In this document: piece by piece, positions 19,114-27,830 of the stretch | Position numbering within the stretch: the first letter of the stretch is position 1 | Layout: each line of letters begins with the position of its first letter | Assembly (NCBI RefSeq): GCF_001293685.1 | Contig: NZ_BCAG01000005.1 | Location: 124,001 to 188,000, forward strand | Direction: 5' to 3' | Source of the DNA: Desulfatitalea tepidiphila | GTDB lineage: Bacteria > Desulfobacterota > Desulfobacteria > Desulfobacterales > Desulfosarcinaceae | Length of the DNA: 64,000 bases | The notes under the pieces: model-generated | Database searches by the model: none | Told to the model about the DNA's origin: nothing | Seen by the model: only the letters and a program-made list of their open reading frames with translations | Made by a program: the position numbers and the translations under genes

Positions 19114-20153
19114 CAATCATCGACACTACCCTGCGCGACGGGACTCAAGCACCCGGGGTTGCCTTTGATCGGGAAGCCAAGCTGGCCATTGCAAAGGCCC
19201 TGGAACGATCGGGGGTGGACGAACTCGAGGTGGGAACGCCGGCCATTGGCGCTAAGGAAGAGGATGATATCCGGCATATTCTCGACCTGGGCCTGGCGTG
19301 CCCTATCAGCGTCTGGTGCCGCGCCCGTGTGGAGGACTTGATGGCGGCCGAACGCTGCGGAGCGAGCAACATCCATATCAGCCTGCCGGTCTCGGACATC
19401 CACTTGTCGGCCCTGGGAAAGAATCGGGCCTGGGTGTTGGATCAATTACGCGTACTTCTTCCCCCGGCCCTGGACCGGTTTGAAGCGGTCAGCTTGGGCG
19501 CCCAGGACGCCACGCGCAGCGATTCGGCCTGGATCAGCCAGGTCGCCCGGGCGGCCGCACGAGCGGGGGTCTGTCGCCTTCGCATTGCCGACACGGTGGG
19601 CATCGCCCGGCCCTCCTCGATATCGCCGTTGATCCGGACTCTCGCCGCGGCCGTTCCCGGATTGCCGCTGGAATTCCATGGGCACAATGACCTGGGGATG
19701 GCCACGGCCAACGCCTTGGCTGCCGCCGAGGCCGGCGCCGACGCCATAAGCGTGACGGTCAACGGCCTGGGCGAACGCGCCGGAAATGCCGCCCTGGAAC
19801 AGATCGCCATGGTCCTGCAACAACACCCAGAACTCTCTTGCGACATTGCCGGCGAGTCGCTTCTTCCGCTGAGCCGGCATGTGGCCCAGGTCTCCGGACG
19901 CCCCATCGCGCCCGGCCAGCCGGTTGTCGGCGACATGGCCTTCTCCCACGAATCGGGCGTCCATTGCCACGCCCTGCTCAAAGACCCGCACACATACGAA
20001 CCTTTTCCGCCGAAACAGATAGGAAGGCGCCGCCGTTTCATTTTGGGCAGCCATTCGGGCCGGGCCGGCATCCATCACCTGCTCGGGCAAGCCGGCATTC
20101 AGGCGTCGGCGCTTCAGGTCAAGACGCTGCAAGATTTACTGAAAAGCGCGTAA
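19083..20153 (+). CDS. nifV: Homocitrate synthase
   Basis: NifV condenses acetyl-CoA with 2-oxoglutarate to homocitrate, the organic ligand of FeMo-cofactor. The 356-residue protein has the DRE-TIM motif DTTLRDGTQAPG at the N-terminus and HGHNDLGMATANAL, which holds metal-binding histidines. The C-terminal GSHSGRAGI segment is typical of homocitrate synthases rather than isopropylmalate synthases. I start at ATG 19083, which overlaps the GNAT gene, with a GGGGGA ribosome-like site nearby; ATG 19098 is an alternative. Its place at the end of the nif run supports NifV over a lysine-pathway enzyme. Confidence 0.92.
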   Translation: MPDTIMSRKITIIDTTLRDGTQAPGVAFDREAKLAIAKALERSGVDELEVGTPAIGAKEEDDIRHILDLGLACPISVWCRARVEDLMAAERCGASNIHISLPVSDIHLSALGKNRAWVLDQLRVLLPPALDRFEAVSLGAQDATRSDSAWISQVARAAARAGVCRLRIADTVGIARPSSISPLIRTLAAAVPGLPLEFHGHNDLGMATANALAAAEAGADAISVTVNGLGERAGNAALEQIAMVLQQHPELSCDIAGESLLPLSRHVAQVSGRPIAPGQPVVGDMAFSHESGVHCHALLKDPHTYEPFPPKQIGRRRRFILGSHSGRAGIHHLLGQAGIQASALQVKTLQDLLKSA

Positions 20154-20169
20154 GCCCCTCTCCTCTGGC

Positions 20170-20673
20170 TCAATCCCGCTCATAACAACGGGCGAAATCG
20201 TCCACCGTACGATCGTCCATGATCTTCATCCGACGCATCAATTTGGCGCTCAGCAGGGCGAAACGGCCTTTGGCACGAGCGCAGACCTGGTTCTCGGAGT
20301 TGTAAAGAACGGCGCCGACCTCGGCTTCCGTGTTCTTGATCTGCCGCTCGATGCGTCCTTCGGTGCGCAGGGGGGTATTGGGCGCCGCCGGCTGGATGAA
20401 CTCGATCTCCATGGTGCGCGTCAAAATCAAACGCTTCAGCAGGTGAATCGCGGTCCAGCTCATGGTCTCATCGAGCAACGTGGCGATGATACCACCATGA
20501 ACGAGATCTCCCCAACCGCACATGTATGAAGGGACAATCACTTCGGAGGCGACGATGCGGCCGTCCGTGAGAAAGGTCATGTGCAGGCCGAAGGGATTGT
20601 CTTTCCCGCAGGCAAAACAGAGACGATCGCTGGTAAAATTTTTCAGCGGCGAAAAAGCGGATTCCGTCTGCAT
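20170..20673 (-). CDS. PaaI-type hotdog-fold thioesterase
   Basis: This 167-residue protein fits the hotdog thioesterase family: the GDLVHGGIIATLLDETMSW segment contains the HGG motif and the catalytic acidic residue on the long helix. It would hydrolyse an acyl-CoA of unknown identity in the cytoplasm. CFACGKDNPFGLHM near the N-terminus is a common variant seen in this subfamily. AAAGGAAAG lies before the ATG. It is convergent with nifV (16 bp apart) and divergent from the rnf operon, so it is a separate unit. No link to nitrogen fixation is evident. Confidence 0.8.
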   Translation of the reverse strand: MQTESAFSPLKNFTSDRLCFACGKDNPFGLHMTFLTDGRIVASEVIVPSYMCGWGDLVHGGIIATLLDETMSWTAIHLLKRLILTRTMEIEFIQPAAPNTPLRTEGRIERQIKNTEAEVGAVLYNSENQVCARAKGRFALLSAKLMRRMKIMDDRTVDDFARCYERD

Positions 20674-20912
20674 GCCAGGCTTTCCTTTTGCTATTCCATC
20701 GGGGTCCCGGCACCCCGTGGCACCTTATGAAAATGCAACGAACCGGGTGCTGCTTTCATTAGCCAAATTTGCTATTATATTCAATTATTTCATCCATATT
20801 GCAATAAAAGACTTGAAAGGCCCATACCGTTATGGTAGTCGAGTGCCTTGGTTTTCAATCGCTCGGTGTCCGTTTTTTTTCATAAATTTAATAGAGTAAG
20901 GAACTTGCGCAG

Positions 20913-21362
20913 ATGACTTCCAAGAAGCACCGAATGATCGTCTATGGCGTCGCCATTCAGTTACTGCTCATCGCCATTGTCTGTTACGCCGCATTCCCCA
21001 TCGAGAAACCCCCCGAGCCGATCCGCCTGATGTATCAAACCAATGCCGGCAAAGTTCTCTTCGATCATCAGACCCATGCCACCGTAAAGGGATACGCACT
21101 CGATTGCATGGATTGCCACCACGCCCATTTCGGCGAAGAGATCGAACCTGTAGCCTGTGGTTTGTGCCACGCCACGGGGCAAAAGGTCAGCGAATACCCC
21201 CAGGCCTGCTTTGATTGTCACGGAGATGCTTCGGAAATCGAATCCCCGGACATTCTCAAACGGTCCGATGCGTTTCATCAGCAATGCATCCAATGCCATG
21301 AACAGTATGGCGCCGGACCGGGGGCAGGTGCTGAAAATTGTTCCAAATGCCACGTTCTGTAA
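20913..21362 (+). CDS. Membrane-anchored pentaheme c-type cytochrome preceding rnfC
   Basis: The 149-residue protein has an N-terminal hydrophobic helix (about residues 8-27) and five CxxCH heme sites (CMDCH, CGLCH, CFDCH, CIQCH, CSKCH) with extra histidines such as FDHQTH as likely distal ligands, in a cytochrome c3/c7-like arrangement. It would face the periplasm, held by the uncleaved helix. Its position directly before rnfC matches other Desulfobacterota and Methanosarcina rnf operons, where a multiheme cytochrome joins Rnf to the quinone or periplasmic cytochrome pool. AAGGA lies before the ATG. rnfC follows after 78 bp. Confidence 0.85.
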   Translation: MTSKKHRMIVYGVAIQLLLIAIVCYAAFPIEKPPEPIRLMYQTNAGKVLFDHQTHATVKGYALDCMDCHHAHFGEEIEPVACGLCHATGQKVSEYPQACFDCHGDASEIESPDILKRSDAFHQQCIQCHEQYGAGPGAGAENCSKCHVL

Positions 21363-21440
21363 AAGAACTGTCGTTTTTCAAAGGCCATGATGGATTCATC
21401 CGTTTACTGTTTACCGTCGCAGCCCAGTAAAGGTTAAGCC

Positions 21441-22727
21441 ATGCTATCCAAACCGTTTTTCGGCTACACCCAACCCAAGTTCCAATACGAGTTGTTGAGC
21501 ACCAAACTCCCCCGTCCGGCCATCACTACCCAACCGGCGACTGTGACCCTGTTGCTTCCCCGGGAAATGGGCCCCAATCCATCGCCGATCCTCAAACCGG
21601 GGGTCAAAGTCCGCACCGGCCAGCGGTTGACCTGGGATGAAAATCCGGGCCCGGCCGTGGTCTCCAGCGTGACCGGCACGATAACGGGAATCAGCGCCCA
21701 CCTCGGCGATTATGGCCGCAAATTCACGGCGATTGCCATAGCGGTGGACCCAAAAGACGATTGGGACAAACAGTTCGCCGAGACGCGCGGCGACCTCACC
21801 CTGCAAGCCCTGACGGCGCATTTGACCGGCGCACCCGGCGCACCGCCTCTGGAAACGATTGCCAATGCCACAAGGCCGATCGAAACCATCGTCATTTATG
21901 GCGGCGATACGGATCTGCTGGTGGACACCAACCTCTATGTCCTTAAAAGCCAGACGGCGGCCATCGAGCAAGGAATCAAGACGCTTAAAAAGGTGACCGG
22001 CGTCGAACGGATCATCATGATGGTTCCGGGCGATAGTTTTCAGAATTTCGACGGCCACTTCGGTGCCGACGTGCGCGCGGTGCCCAACAGCTATCCCCAG
22101 GGGCAGCCGCTCATGATCTATTACCGGCTTTTCGGACGGATCCTCGAGCAGGGCCAGACGTTCGAAGGCCAGGGCGTGGTTTTCATGCGCGCCGAAGCGG
22201 TGGCTTCCATCGGCAAAGCCGTAACCGACGGCCGCGTACCCATGGAAAAAATCGTCACGGTGGTGGACAAGCAAGGGCAGAAAAAAGTCTTTGCGGCCCG
22301 GATCGGCACCCCCGTCGGTAACCTCCTCAAAGCGATGAACATCACCCTGGCGGATCGTGACCGCCTGATCTTCGGCGGTCCCATGACCGGAACGGCCGTA
22401 TACTCCGAGGAGTTGCCGGTCCTGCCCGACACCGATGCGATTCTGGTGCAGGACAGCCATGATGTCGTGCTGTCCAGCGACTACCCCTGCATCAACTGTG
22501 GAGAGTGCGTTCGCATCTGTCCGGCCAATGTGGGCGTCAACGTCCTGGTTCGATATCTGGAAGCCGGGCAATACCAGGAAGGTGCCAATCTTTACGACCT
22601 GTATTCCTGCGTGGAGTGCGGACTGTGCAGCCTCGTGTGCGTGGCCCGTATCCCCATCCTCCAGTATATCAAGCTGGCCAAATTCGAACTCGCACGTGAA
22701 GTCCCGGCGGAGGAAGAGAATGAATAG
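21441..22727 (+). CDS. rnfC: Rnf electron transport complex subunit C
   Basis: RnfC is the peripheral NADH-binding subunit with FMN and two [4Fe-4S] clusters. Rnf moves electrons between ferredoxin and NAD+ while pumping Na+ or H+. The 428-residue protein contains the GGDTDLLVD and PMTGTAVYSEELPV blocks of the RnfC core and two C-terminal cluster motifs, CINCGECVRICP and CVECGLCSLVC. Its length is at the short end of the family, close to that in Acetobacterium. It overlaps rnfD by 8 bp. Confidence 0.95.
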   Translation: MLSKPFFGYTQPKFQYELLSTKLPRPAITTQPATVTLLLPREMGPNPSPILKPGVKVRTGQRLTWDENPGPAVVSSVTGTITGISAHLGDYGRKFTAIAIAVDPKDDWDKQFAETRGDLTLQALTAHLTGAPGAPPLETIANATRPIETIVIYGGDTDLLVDTNLYVLKSQTAAIEQGIKTLKKVTGVERIIMMVPGDSFQNFDGHFGADVRAVPNSYPQGQPLMIYYRLFGRILEQGQTFEGQGVVFMRAEAVASIGKAVTDGRVPMEKIVTVVDKQGQKKVFAARIGTPVGNLLKAMNITLADRDRLIFGGPMTGTAVYSEELPVLPDTDAILVQDSHDVVLSSDYPCINCGECVRICPANVGVNVLVRYLEAGQYQEGANLYDLYSCVECGLCSLVCVARIPILQYIKLAKFELAREVPAEEENE

Positions 22728-23679
22728 TCAGAACAAACTCCTTGTTTCCCATGCCCCCTTCTGGCACATCGGCACAGCGGTACCCGCGCGCCATTACAAC
22801 ACCATCATCGCCGCTCTGCCCGCGATCCTGATGGGCCTCTCCGTGTTCGGCGTGCCGGCCCTGGCCGTCATGTCCATGTCCATTGCCAGTGCGATCGGCT
22901 GGGAGTTGATCTACACCAAAATCGCCAAGCGTCCCAATACCTTGGGCGACGGCCACGCGGTGATGATCGGCACGATCTTCGGGATGCTGCTGCCGGCCAC
23001 CCTCCCCTGGTGGGCGGTCGTCACCGGCACCTTCGTGGCGATCTTCATCGGTAAGCAGATCTTCGGCGGCATCGGCAGCAACCCGTTCAATCCCGCCGTT
23101 CTCGCCCTGGCGATCATCTCCATTTCCTGGAAAAACCACCTGGATTTCGACGCTCAACTGGTCCATTTCAATTTCGACTTCAATGCAGCCCACCCACTGG
23201 TGGCCCTGAAGGCCTTCGGACCGGAGGTGGTTCAGGGGTACAGCCTGACCCAGCTGTTTCTCGGGCAACAGGTGGGCGGCATCGGCAGCACTTGCGGACT
23301 GGCATTGATCATCGGCGGCCTCTATCTGATCATTCGGGGTTTCGTGCGATGGGAAATCCCTTTCGCATTTATCCTGGGGCTCTTCATCACCGCGACGCTG
23401 TTTCACATGGCGGCCCCGGAACGATTCGCGGGTCCCATGTTCCACCTGCTGACCGGCTATACCCTGATCGGCGCCTTCTTCCTGGCCACGGAAGACGCGA
23501 CGTCGCCCGTGTATCCCCTTCCTATGCTCTTATACGGCGCCCTTGGCGGAATCATGACCATTCTGATCCGAAACATCGGATCTTACCCGGATGGTATCAT
23601 CTATGCCATTTTAGTAATCAATCTGATAAATCCTCTTGTTGACAAGATCAGACCCAAAGCAATTGGAAAGGTAGCCTAA
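22720..23679 (+). CDS. rnfD: Rnf electron transport complex subunit D
   Basis: RnfD is an integral membrane subunit with a covalently bound FMN. The 319-residue protein has about eight to ten hydrophobic helices and the flavinylation motif DATSP, with the FMN threonine at residue 261. The ATG at 22720 overlaps the rnfC stop and sits behind AGGAAGAG. A much longer upstream frame overlaps rnfC in another frame and is not coding. rnfG follows one base after its stop. Confidence 0.95.
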   Translation: MNSQNKLLVSHAPFWHIGTAVPARHYNTIIAALPAILMGLSVFGVPALAVMSMSIASAIGWELIYTKIAKRPNTLGDGHAVMIGTIFGMLLPATLPWWAVVTGTFVAIFIGKQIFGGIGSNPFNPAVLALAIISISWKNHLDFDAQLVHFNFDFNAAHPLVALKAFGPEVVQGYSLTQLFLGQQVGGIGSTCGLALIIGGLYLIIRGFVRWEIPFAFILGLFITATLFHMAAPERFAGPMFHLLTGYTLIGAFFLATEDATSPVYPLPMLLYGALGGIMTILIRNIGSYPDGIIYAILVINLINPLVDKIRPKAIGKVA

Positions 23680-23680
23680 A

Positions 23681-24274
23681 ATGGGTGAAATGATCAAAAT
23701 GGTGGTCGTCCTTACGGTGTTGAGCGTCATCTCCGGTGGTGGTTTGAAATGGTATGAAGGATTTACCAAGCCTGCGATCGAAAATGCGGAAATGCAACTG
23801 GTCAAAGGTCCCACGGTCCTTCAAATCATGGAAGGCGCCGAAAACAATCCCATCGAGCAGCGATTCAAGATACCCTCCGGCGAGACCGAGCAAACGATTT
23901 TCGTCGGCAAATTCGATGGCCAGCTCAAAACGATTGCGATGGAAACGCAGGTCAACGGGTTTGCCGATAAGATGGGATTGATGGTGGCCATCAACACCGA
24001 CGACGATACCTTGAAGGGCATCGGCGTGACCACCCACAAGGAGACGCCGGGCCTGGGCGGCAACGCCAAGGCCGACCCCTCTTTCGCTGCCCAATTCAAA
24101 GGCAAAACCATCGACCAGGAGATCAAGGTCACCAACGATGGTGGGGATATCAACGCCATTTCGGGTGCCACGATCACTTCCCGAGCCGTCTGCAAAGGCA
24201 CCATGCAAGCCATCGAAGCGTACAAACAGCTCAAACCCCAGATCCTGGAACAGCTTAAAAGCCTTGAAAAATAA
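23681..24274 (+). CDS. rnfG: Rnf electron transport complex subunit G
   Basis: RnfG is a mostly periplasmic subunit that carries covalent FMN on a threonine. The 197-residue protein has one N-terminal helix (about residues 5-20), a flavin-binding domain, and the SGATITS motif with the FMN threonine at residue 164. HKETPGLGG is also diagnostic. A flavin transferase (ApbE) would be needed, but none is in this window. rnfE follows 14 bp later. Confidence 0.95.
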   Translation: MGEMIKMVVVLTVLSVISGGGLKWYEGFTKPAIENAEMQLVKGPTVLQIMEGAENNPIEQRFKIPSGETEQTIFVGKFDGQLKTIAMETQVNGFADKMGLMVAINTDDDTLKGIGVTTHKETPGLGGNAKADPSFAAQFKGKTIDQEIKVTNDGGDINAISGATITSRAVCKGTMQAIEAYKQLKPQILEQLKSLEK

Positions 24275-24288
24275 GAGGAGTTTCTGAA

Positions 24289-24912
24289 ATGGCCAAATCG
24301 TTAGCTGCTGAGTTTACCAAAGGCCTCTGGAATGAGATCCCGCCGTTTCGGCTGGTCCTCGGGCTTTGCCCGACATTGGGCGTCACCACATCGATGAAAA
24401 ACGGTATCGGCATGGGTCTGGCCACCACTTTCGTGCTGCTTTGCGCCAATATCCTGGTGTCGGCACTCAGAAAGGTTATTCCATCCAAGGTCCGCATCGC
24501 CTGCTTCATCATTATCATCGCGTCGTTCGTCATCATCGTGGAACTGACGATGCAGGCCTATGCATACACCCTCTATCTCGACTTGGGCGTATTCATCCCC
24601 TTGATCGTCGTCAACTGTATCGTGCTGGGACGGGCCGAAGCCTTTGCTTCCAAAAACGGATTGGTCCGCTCCGCGGCCGACGGCCTGGGCATCGGGATCG
24701 GATTCACCCTGTCTTTGGCCGCACTGGGTGCCGTTCGTGAGTTGCTGGGCACGGGAAGCCTGAAAGGCGACGTATTCGGCCTGTTGCCGTATGATATCCC
24801 CAATATTTTCGGCGCATCCTTCGAACCATTCGCTTTTGCGGTCCAGGCACCAGGGGCGTTCATCGCCCTGGGGTTGATGCTTTGCGTGATGAACCTTATC
24901 CCGAGCAAGTAG
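24289..24912 (+). CDS. rnfE: Rnf electron transport complex subunit E
   Basis: RnfE is an integral membrane subunit with six expected helices; with RnfA it forms the ion-translocating core and holds a [2Fe-2S] cluster between the two subunits. The 207-residue protein has the family pattern ALGLCPTLGVT-like (here LGLCPTLGVTTS, with the cluster cysteine) and VNCIVLGRAEAFAS. AGAGGAG lies before the ATG. It is closely followed by rnfA and is homologous to it. Confidence 0.95.
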   Translation: MAKSLAAEFTKGLWNEIPPFRLVLGLCPTLGVTTSMKNGIGMGLATTFVLLCANILVSALRKVIPSKVRIACFIIIIASFVIIVELTMQAYAYTLYLDLGVFIPLIVVNCIVLGRAEAFASKNGLVRSAADGLGIGIGFTLSLAALGAVRELLGTGSLKGDVFGLLPYDIPNIFGASFEPFAFAVQAPGAFIALGLMLCVMNLIPSK

Positions 24913-24926
24913 TCTGAGGAGTTACC

Positions 24927-25499
24927 ATGGAATATATTGAGCTGATCGTTGCCACCATTTTTGTCAACAACATTCTGCTGGCGCAATTTCTGGGCAACTG
25001 CCCCTTCCTGGGCACATCTAAGAAAATGGAAACGGCCGTCGGAATGGCCATGGCGGTTATCTTCGTGCTGGTCATGGCCGGAGTCATTACATGGATCGTG
25101 TATGAGTGGCTGCTGGTTCCCTTCAAGCTGCAATTCCTGCGCACCATCGCCTTTATCCTCGTGATCGCCTCCCTGGTGCAGTTCGTGGAAATGTTTCTTA
25201 AAAAGAGCATTCCGGCCCTCTACGCCGGTCTGGGCATCTTCCTCCCCTTGATTACCACCAACTGCGCTGTGTTTGGTGTCTGCGTGCTCAATATCGACAA
25301 AGAATTCAGCTTCATGCAATCCTTGATCGCTTCGTTCGGTTACGCGGCGGGGTTCGGCTTGGCGTTGATCCTGTTCGCCGGTGCCCGTGAACGGATACTG
25401 GTGGCACGGGTGCCGCGTCCCTTGCAGGATACCTCCATCGCACTGGTCACGGCCGGCATCATATCCTTGACATTTTATGCTTTCCGGGGAATGGTCTAA
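24927..25499 (+). CDS. rnfA: Rnf electron transport complex subunit A
   Basis: RnfA is the second membrane core subunit and is homologous to RnfE in inverted topology. The 190-residue protein shows six hydrophobic helices, the NNILLAQFLGNCPFLGTSKK segment with the cluster-ligand cysteine, and the second half-motif TTNCAVFGVCVLN. GAGGAG lies before the ATG. It is the last gene of the contiguous rnfCDGEA block; a 249-bp spacer with two hairpins precedes rnfB. Confidence 0.95.
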   Translation: MEYIELIVATIFVNNILLAQFLGNCPFLGTSKKMETAVGMAMAVIFVLVMAGVITWIVYEWLLVPFKLQFLRTIAFILVIASLVQFVEMFLKKSIPALYAGLGIFLPLITTNCAVFGVCVLNIDKEFSFMQSLIASFGYAAGFGLALILFAGARERILVARVPRPLQDTSIALVTAGIISLTFYAFRGMV

Positions 25500-25546
25500 T
25501 CCACGGCACCTGCCCGGATCGGAATGGGGCATCTGTTTTCCGCATG

Positions 25547-25580
25547 AACCGTTCAGGGCGATAAGTTCCGAACGGTTTTT
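25547..25580 (+). terminator. Possible terminator or attenuator between rnfA and rnfB
   Basis: A perfect 8-bp inverted repeat (AACCGTTC at 25547-25554, GAACGGTT at 25570-25577) with a 15-nt loop runs into a short T stretch. Just after it a second stem (GGCAAGG at 25591-25597, CCTTGCC at 25618-25624) occurs. Together they may lower or separate rnfB expression from rnfCDGEA. Confidence 0.5.
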
Positions 25581-25748
25581 GTGTTACTGGGGCAAGGCTG
25601 CCAGGGTTGGCTGGCCACCTTGCCGGAATAATCGCACACTATTTGCACAGTGAACCTTGGCAGGAGAGACGACGAGGGCACTCATACCTGCACATGAGAG
25701 AATGCCCTTTTCAATCCGACCTGCTGGCGTGGTTCCAAGGAGGATCCT

Positions 25749-27830
25749 GTGTTCGAAGCTGTTCTCATTATGTTAGGTATCGGCGCCGCCTGTGGCATCG
25801 TCCTCAGTGTGGCCTCCAAAGTATTTTACGTATGGGAGGATCCCCGCATCTCCCAGGTCGAATACTTCCTATCCGGCGCCAATTGCGGCGGCTGCGGTTA
25901 CGCGGGTTGTTCGGCAGCCGCCAATGCGGTGGTGGCCGGCAAGGCGCCGCCCAGTGTATGCATCGTGGCCGGTGCGGAGGCCGCGATCGAAATTGCAGCC
26001 ATCATGGGCGTGGACCCCGGCACGGCCGAACCGCTGCGCTCGCTCAACAGCTGCCTTGGCGGTCATCGCGCCGCCGATAAATACTATTATGATGGCGCCC
26101 AAACCTGCGCGGCCCTGGCCAATCTGCACGGCGGGCGGCGGGTCTGCTCGGTCGGCTGCCTGGGCATGGGCGATTGCATCCGCTCCTGTAAGTTCGACGC
26201 CATTCACATGGGCCCCGACGGCTATCCAGTCGTCGACGAAGCCAAATGCGTGGGTTGCGGTGCCTGCGAGAAAGCCTGTCCCAAGAGCATTCTCACCGTC
26301 CGCACCATGAGCCAGCGCCTGCTGCACTTCAACGAGCTCGACGATGCGCTGGCTCCCTGCCAGCAGACCTGCCCGGCCGAAATTAATATCCCGCAGTACA
26401 TCGACTGTATTCGCAAAGGGGACTATGCCGGCGCCGTCAACACCATCCGCGAACGCAATCCTCTGCTGCTCACCTGCGGCCGTGTGTGCCCCCATCCCTG
26501 TGAAGATTACTGCCGCCGCGGCATCGAGGACGAACCGGTATCGATCAATCAGCTCAAACGCTTCGTGGCCGATTGGGAAATGAATTCGGGCAAACGGCTG
26601 CCCATCCCCTGTGCACCGGATACAGGCAAAAAAGTGGCCGTGATCGGCGGTGGACCGGCCGGCGTGAGCTGTGCCTATTTCCTGCGCCGCCTCGGTCACT
26701 CGGTCAACATCTTCGAGGCCATGCCCAAGCTGGGGGGCATCACGCGCTACGGGATCCCCGAATATCGCCTGCCCGACAAGGTACTCGATTGGGAAATCCA
26801 GGGCATTCTCGATCTGGGCATCGAGGCTTACACCAACCATATTCTCGGTCGCGATTTCACTATCCAGTCTTTGCGCGAAGAGGGGTATGACGCCATTTTC
26901 ATGGGCATCGGCGCCTGGAAAGATTACGCTATCGGCGTTCCGGGCGAAGACATGGAGGGATGCTGGAAAGGTATCGAGTTTCTCTCCAAGGTCGCCGGAT
27001 CACCAGACAAGAAAATCCCGGTGGGCAAACGGGCCGCGGTGGTCGGCGGCGGCAACTCGGCCATCGACTGCGTGCGCACCCTCAAACGTCTGGGATGCGA
27101 GGAGGTTTATATCGTTTATCGCCGGACCCGCAAAGAGATGCCGGCCAACGAGGTCGAAATTGTGGCGGCCGAACACGAAGGGGTCAAATTCCAGTTCTTG
27201 GCGGCTCCCAAACGGGTGGTGGGCGACGACCAGGGCCGCGTCACCGGCCTCGAATACCTCCGCATGGAGTTGGGCGAACCCGACGCCAGCGGCCGGCGTC
27301 GTCCCGTACCCGTCGAAGGGTCGGAGACCATTCTGCCCATCGACATGCTGATATCGGCCATCGGACAGCAGCCCGAACTCGACTTCCTTGAAAAGGAGCC
27401 TGAAAAAGAGCAGCTGACCATCACCCGCTGGAACACCTTTGACAACGATCCCGAGCTGTTGCAGACCAGTCTGCCCGATGTATTTACCGGAGGTGATGCG
27501 GCCACAGGCCCCTCGCTGGTCGTGGACGCCATCGGCGGCGGCCGGCGCGCGGCGCGCTCCATCCATCAATACCTGACCGGAGAGGAGATCCATACCTCTC
27601 CCAAGTCCCTGCGTAAGAAGCATATTCCCGAATCACTATTTAAAACGGTTTCCGGCGTGGAGACAAAGAAACGCACTCCCATGCCGGAGTTGCCAGTAAA
27701 AGAGCGTATCGACAGCATGATTGAAGTCGATCTTGTGATCAGCGAACAGGACGCGGCTCATGAAGCGGGGCGATGCCTGCACTGCTGCCGGATTTGTTAC
27801 GATCCGGAGAAGTCGATCAACGCCGCCTGA
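25749..27830 (+). CDS. rnfB: RnfB fused to a GltD-like NAD(P)-binding oxidoreductase
   Basis: The N-terminal part is RnfB, the ferredoxin-accepting subunit: one membrane helix (about residues 4-24), an Fe-S motif CGGCGYAGC (46-54), then two ferredoxin-type sites, the second being CVGCGACEKACP (167-178). From about residue 200 the protein continues as a glutamate-synthase small-subunit-like module: Cys-rich APCQQTCPAE, a FAD Rossmann motif VIGGGPAG (from 298), an NAD(P) motif VVGGGNSA (about 431), and GGDAATGPSLVVDAI. Total length is 693 residues against roughly 260-440 for plain RnfB. The start is GTG at 25749, behind AAGGAGG. The fused flavoprotein could add a direct NAD(P)H route to Rnf. 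Confidence 0.9.
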   Translation: MFEAVLIMLGIGAACGIVLSVASKVFYVWEDPRISQVEYFLSGANCGGCGYAGCSAAANAVVAGKAPPSVCIVAGAEAAIEIAAIMGVDPGTAEPLRSLNSCLGGHRAADKYYYDGAQTCAALANLHGGRRVCSVGCLGMGDCIRSCKFDAIHMGPDGYPVVDEAKCVGCGACEKACPKSILTVRTMSQRLLHFNELDDALAPCQQTCPAEINIPQYIDCIRKGDYAGAVNTIRERNPLLLTCGRVCPHPCEDYCRRGIEDEPVSINQLKRFVADWEMNSGKRLPIPCAPDTGKKVAVIGGGPAGVSCAYFLRRLGHSVNIFEAMPKLGGITRYGIPEYRLPDKVLDWEIQGILDLGIEAYTNHILGRDFTIQSLREEGYDAIFMGIGAWKDYAIGVPGEDMEGCWKGIEFLSKVAGSPDKKIPVGKRAAVVGGGNSAIDCVRTLKRLGCEEVYIVYRRTRKEMPANEVEIVAAEHEGVKFQFLAAPKRVVGDDQGRVTGLEYLRMELGEPDASGRRRPVPVEGSETILPIDMLISAIGQQPELDFLEKEPEKEQLTITRWNTFDNDPELLQTSLPDVFTGGDAATGPSLVVDAIGGGRRAARSIHQYLTGEEIHTSPKSLRKKHIPESLFKTVSGVETKKRTPMPELPVKERIDSMIEVDLVISEQDAAHEAGRCLHCCRICYDPEKSINAA

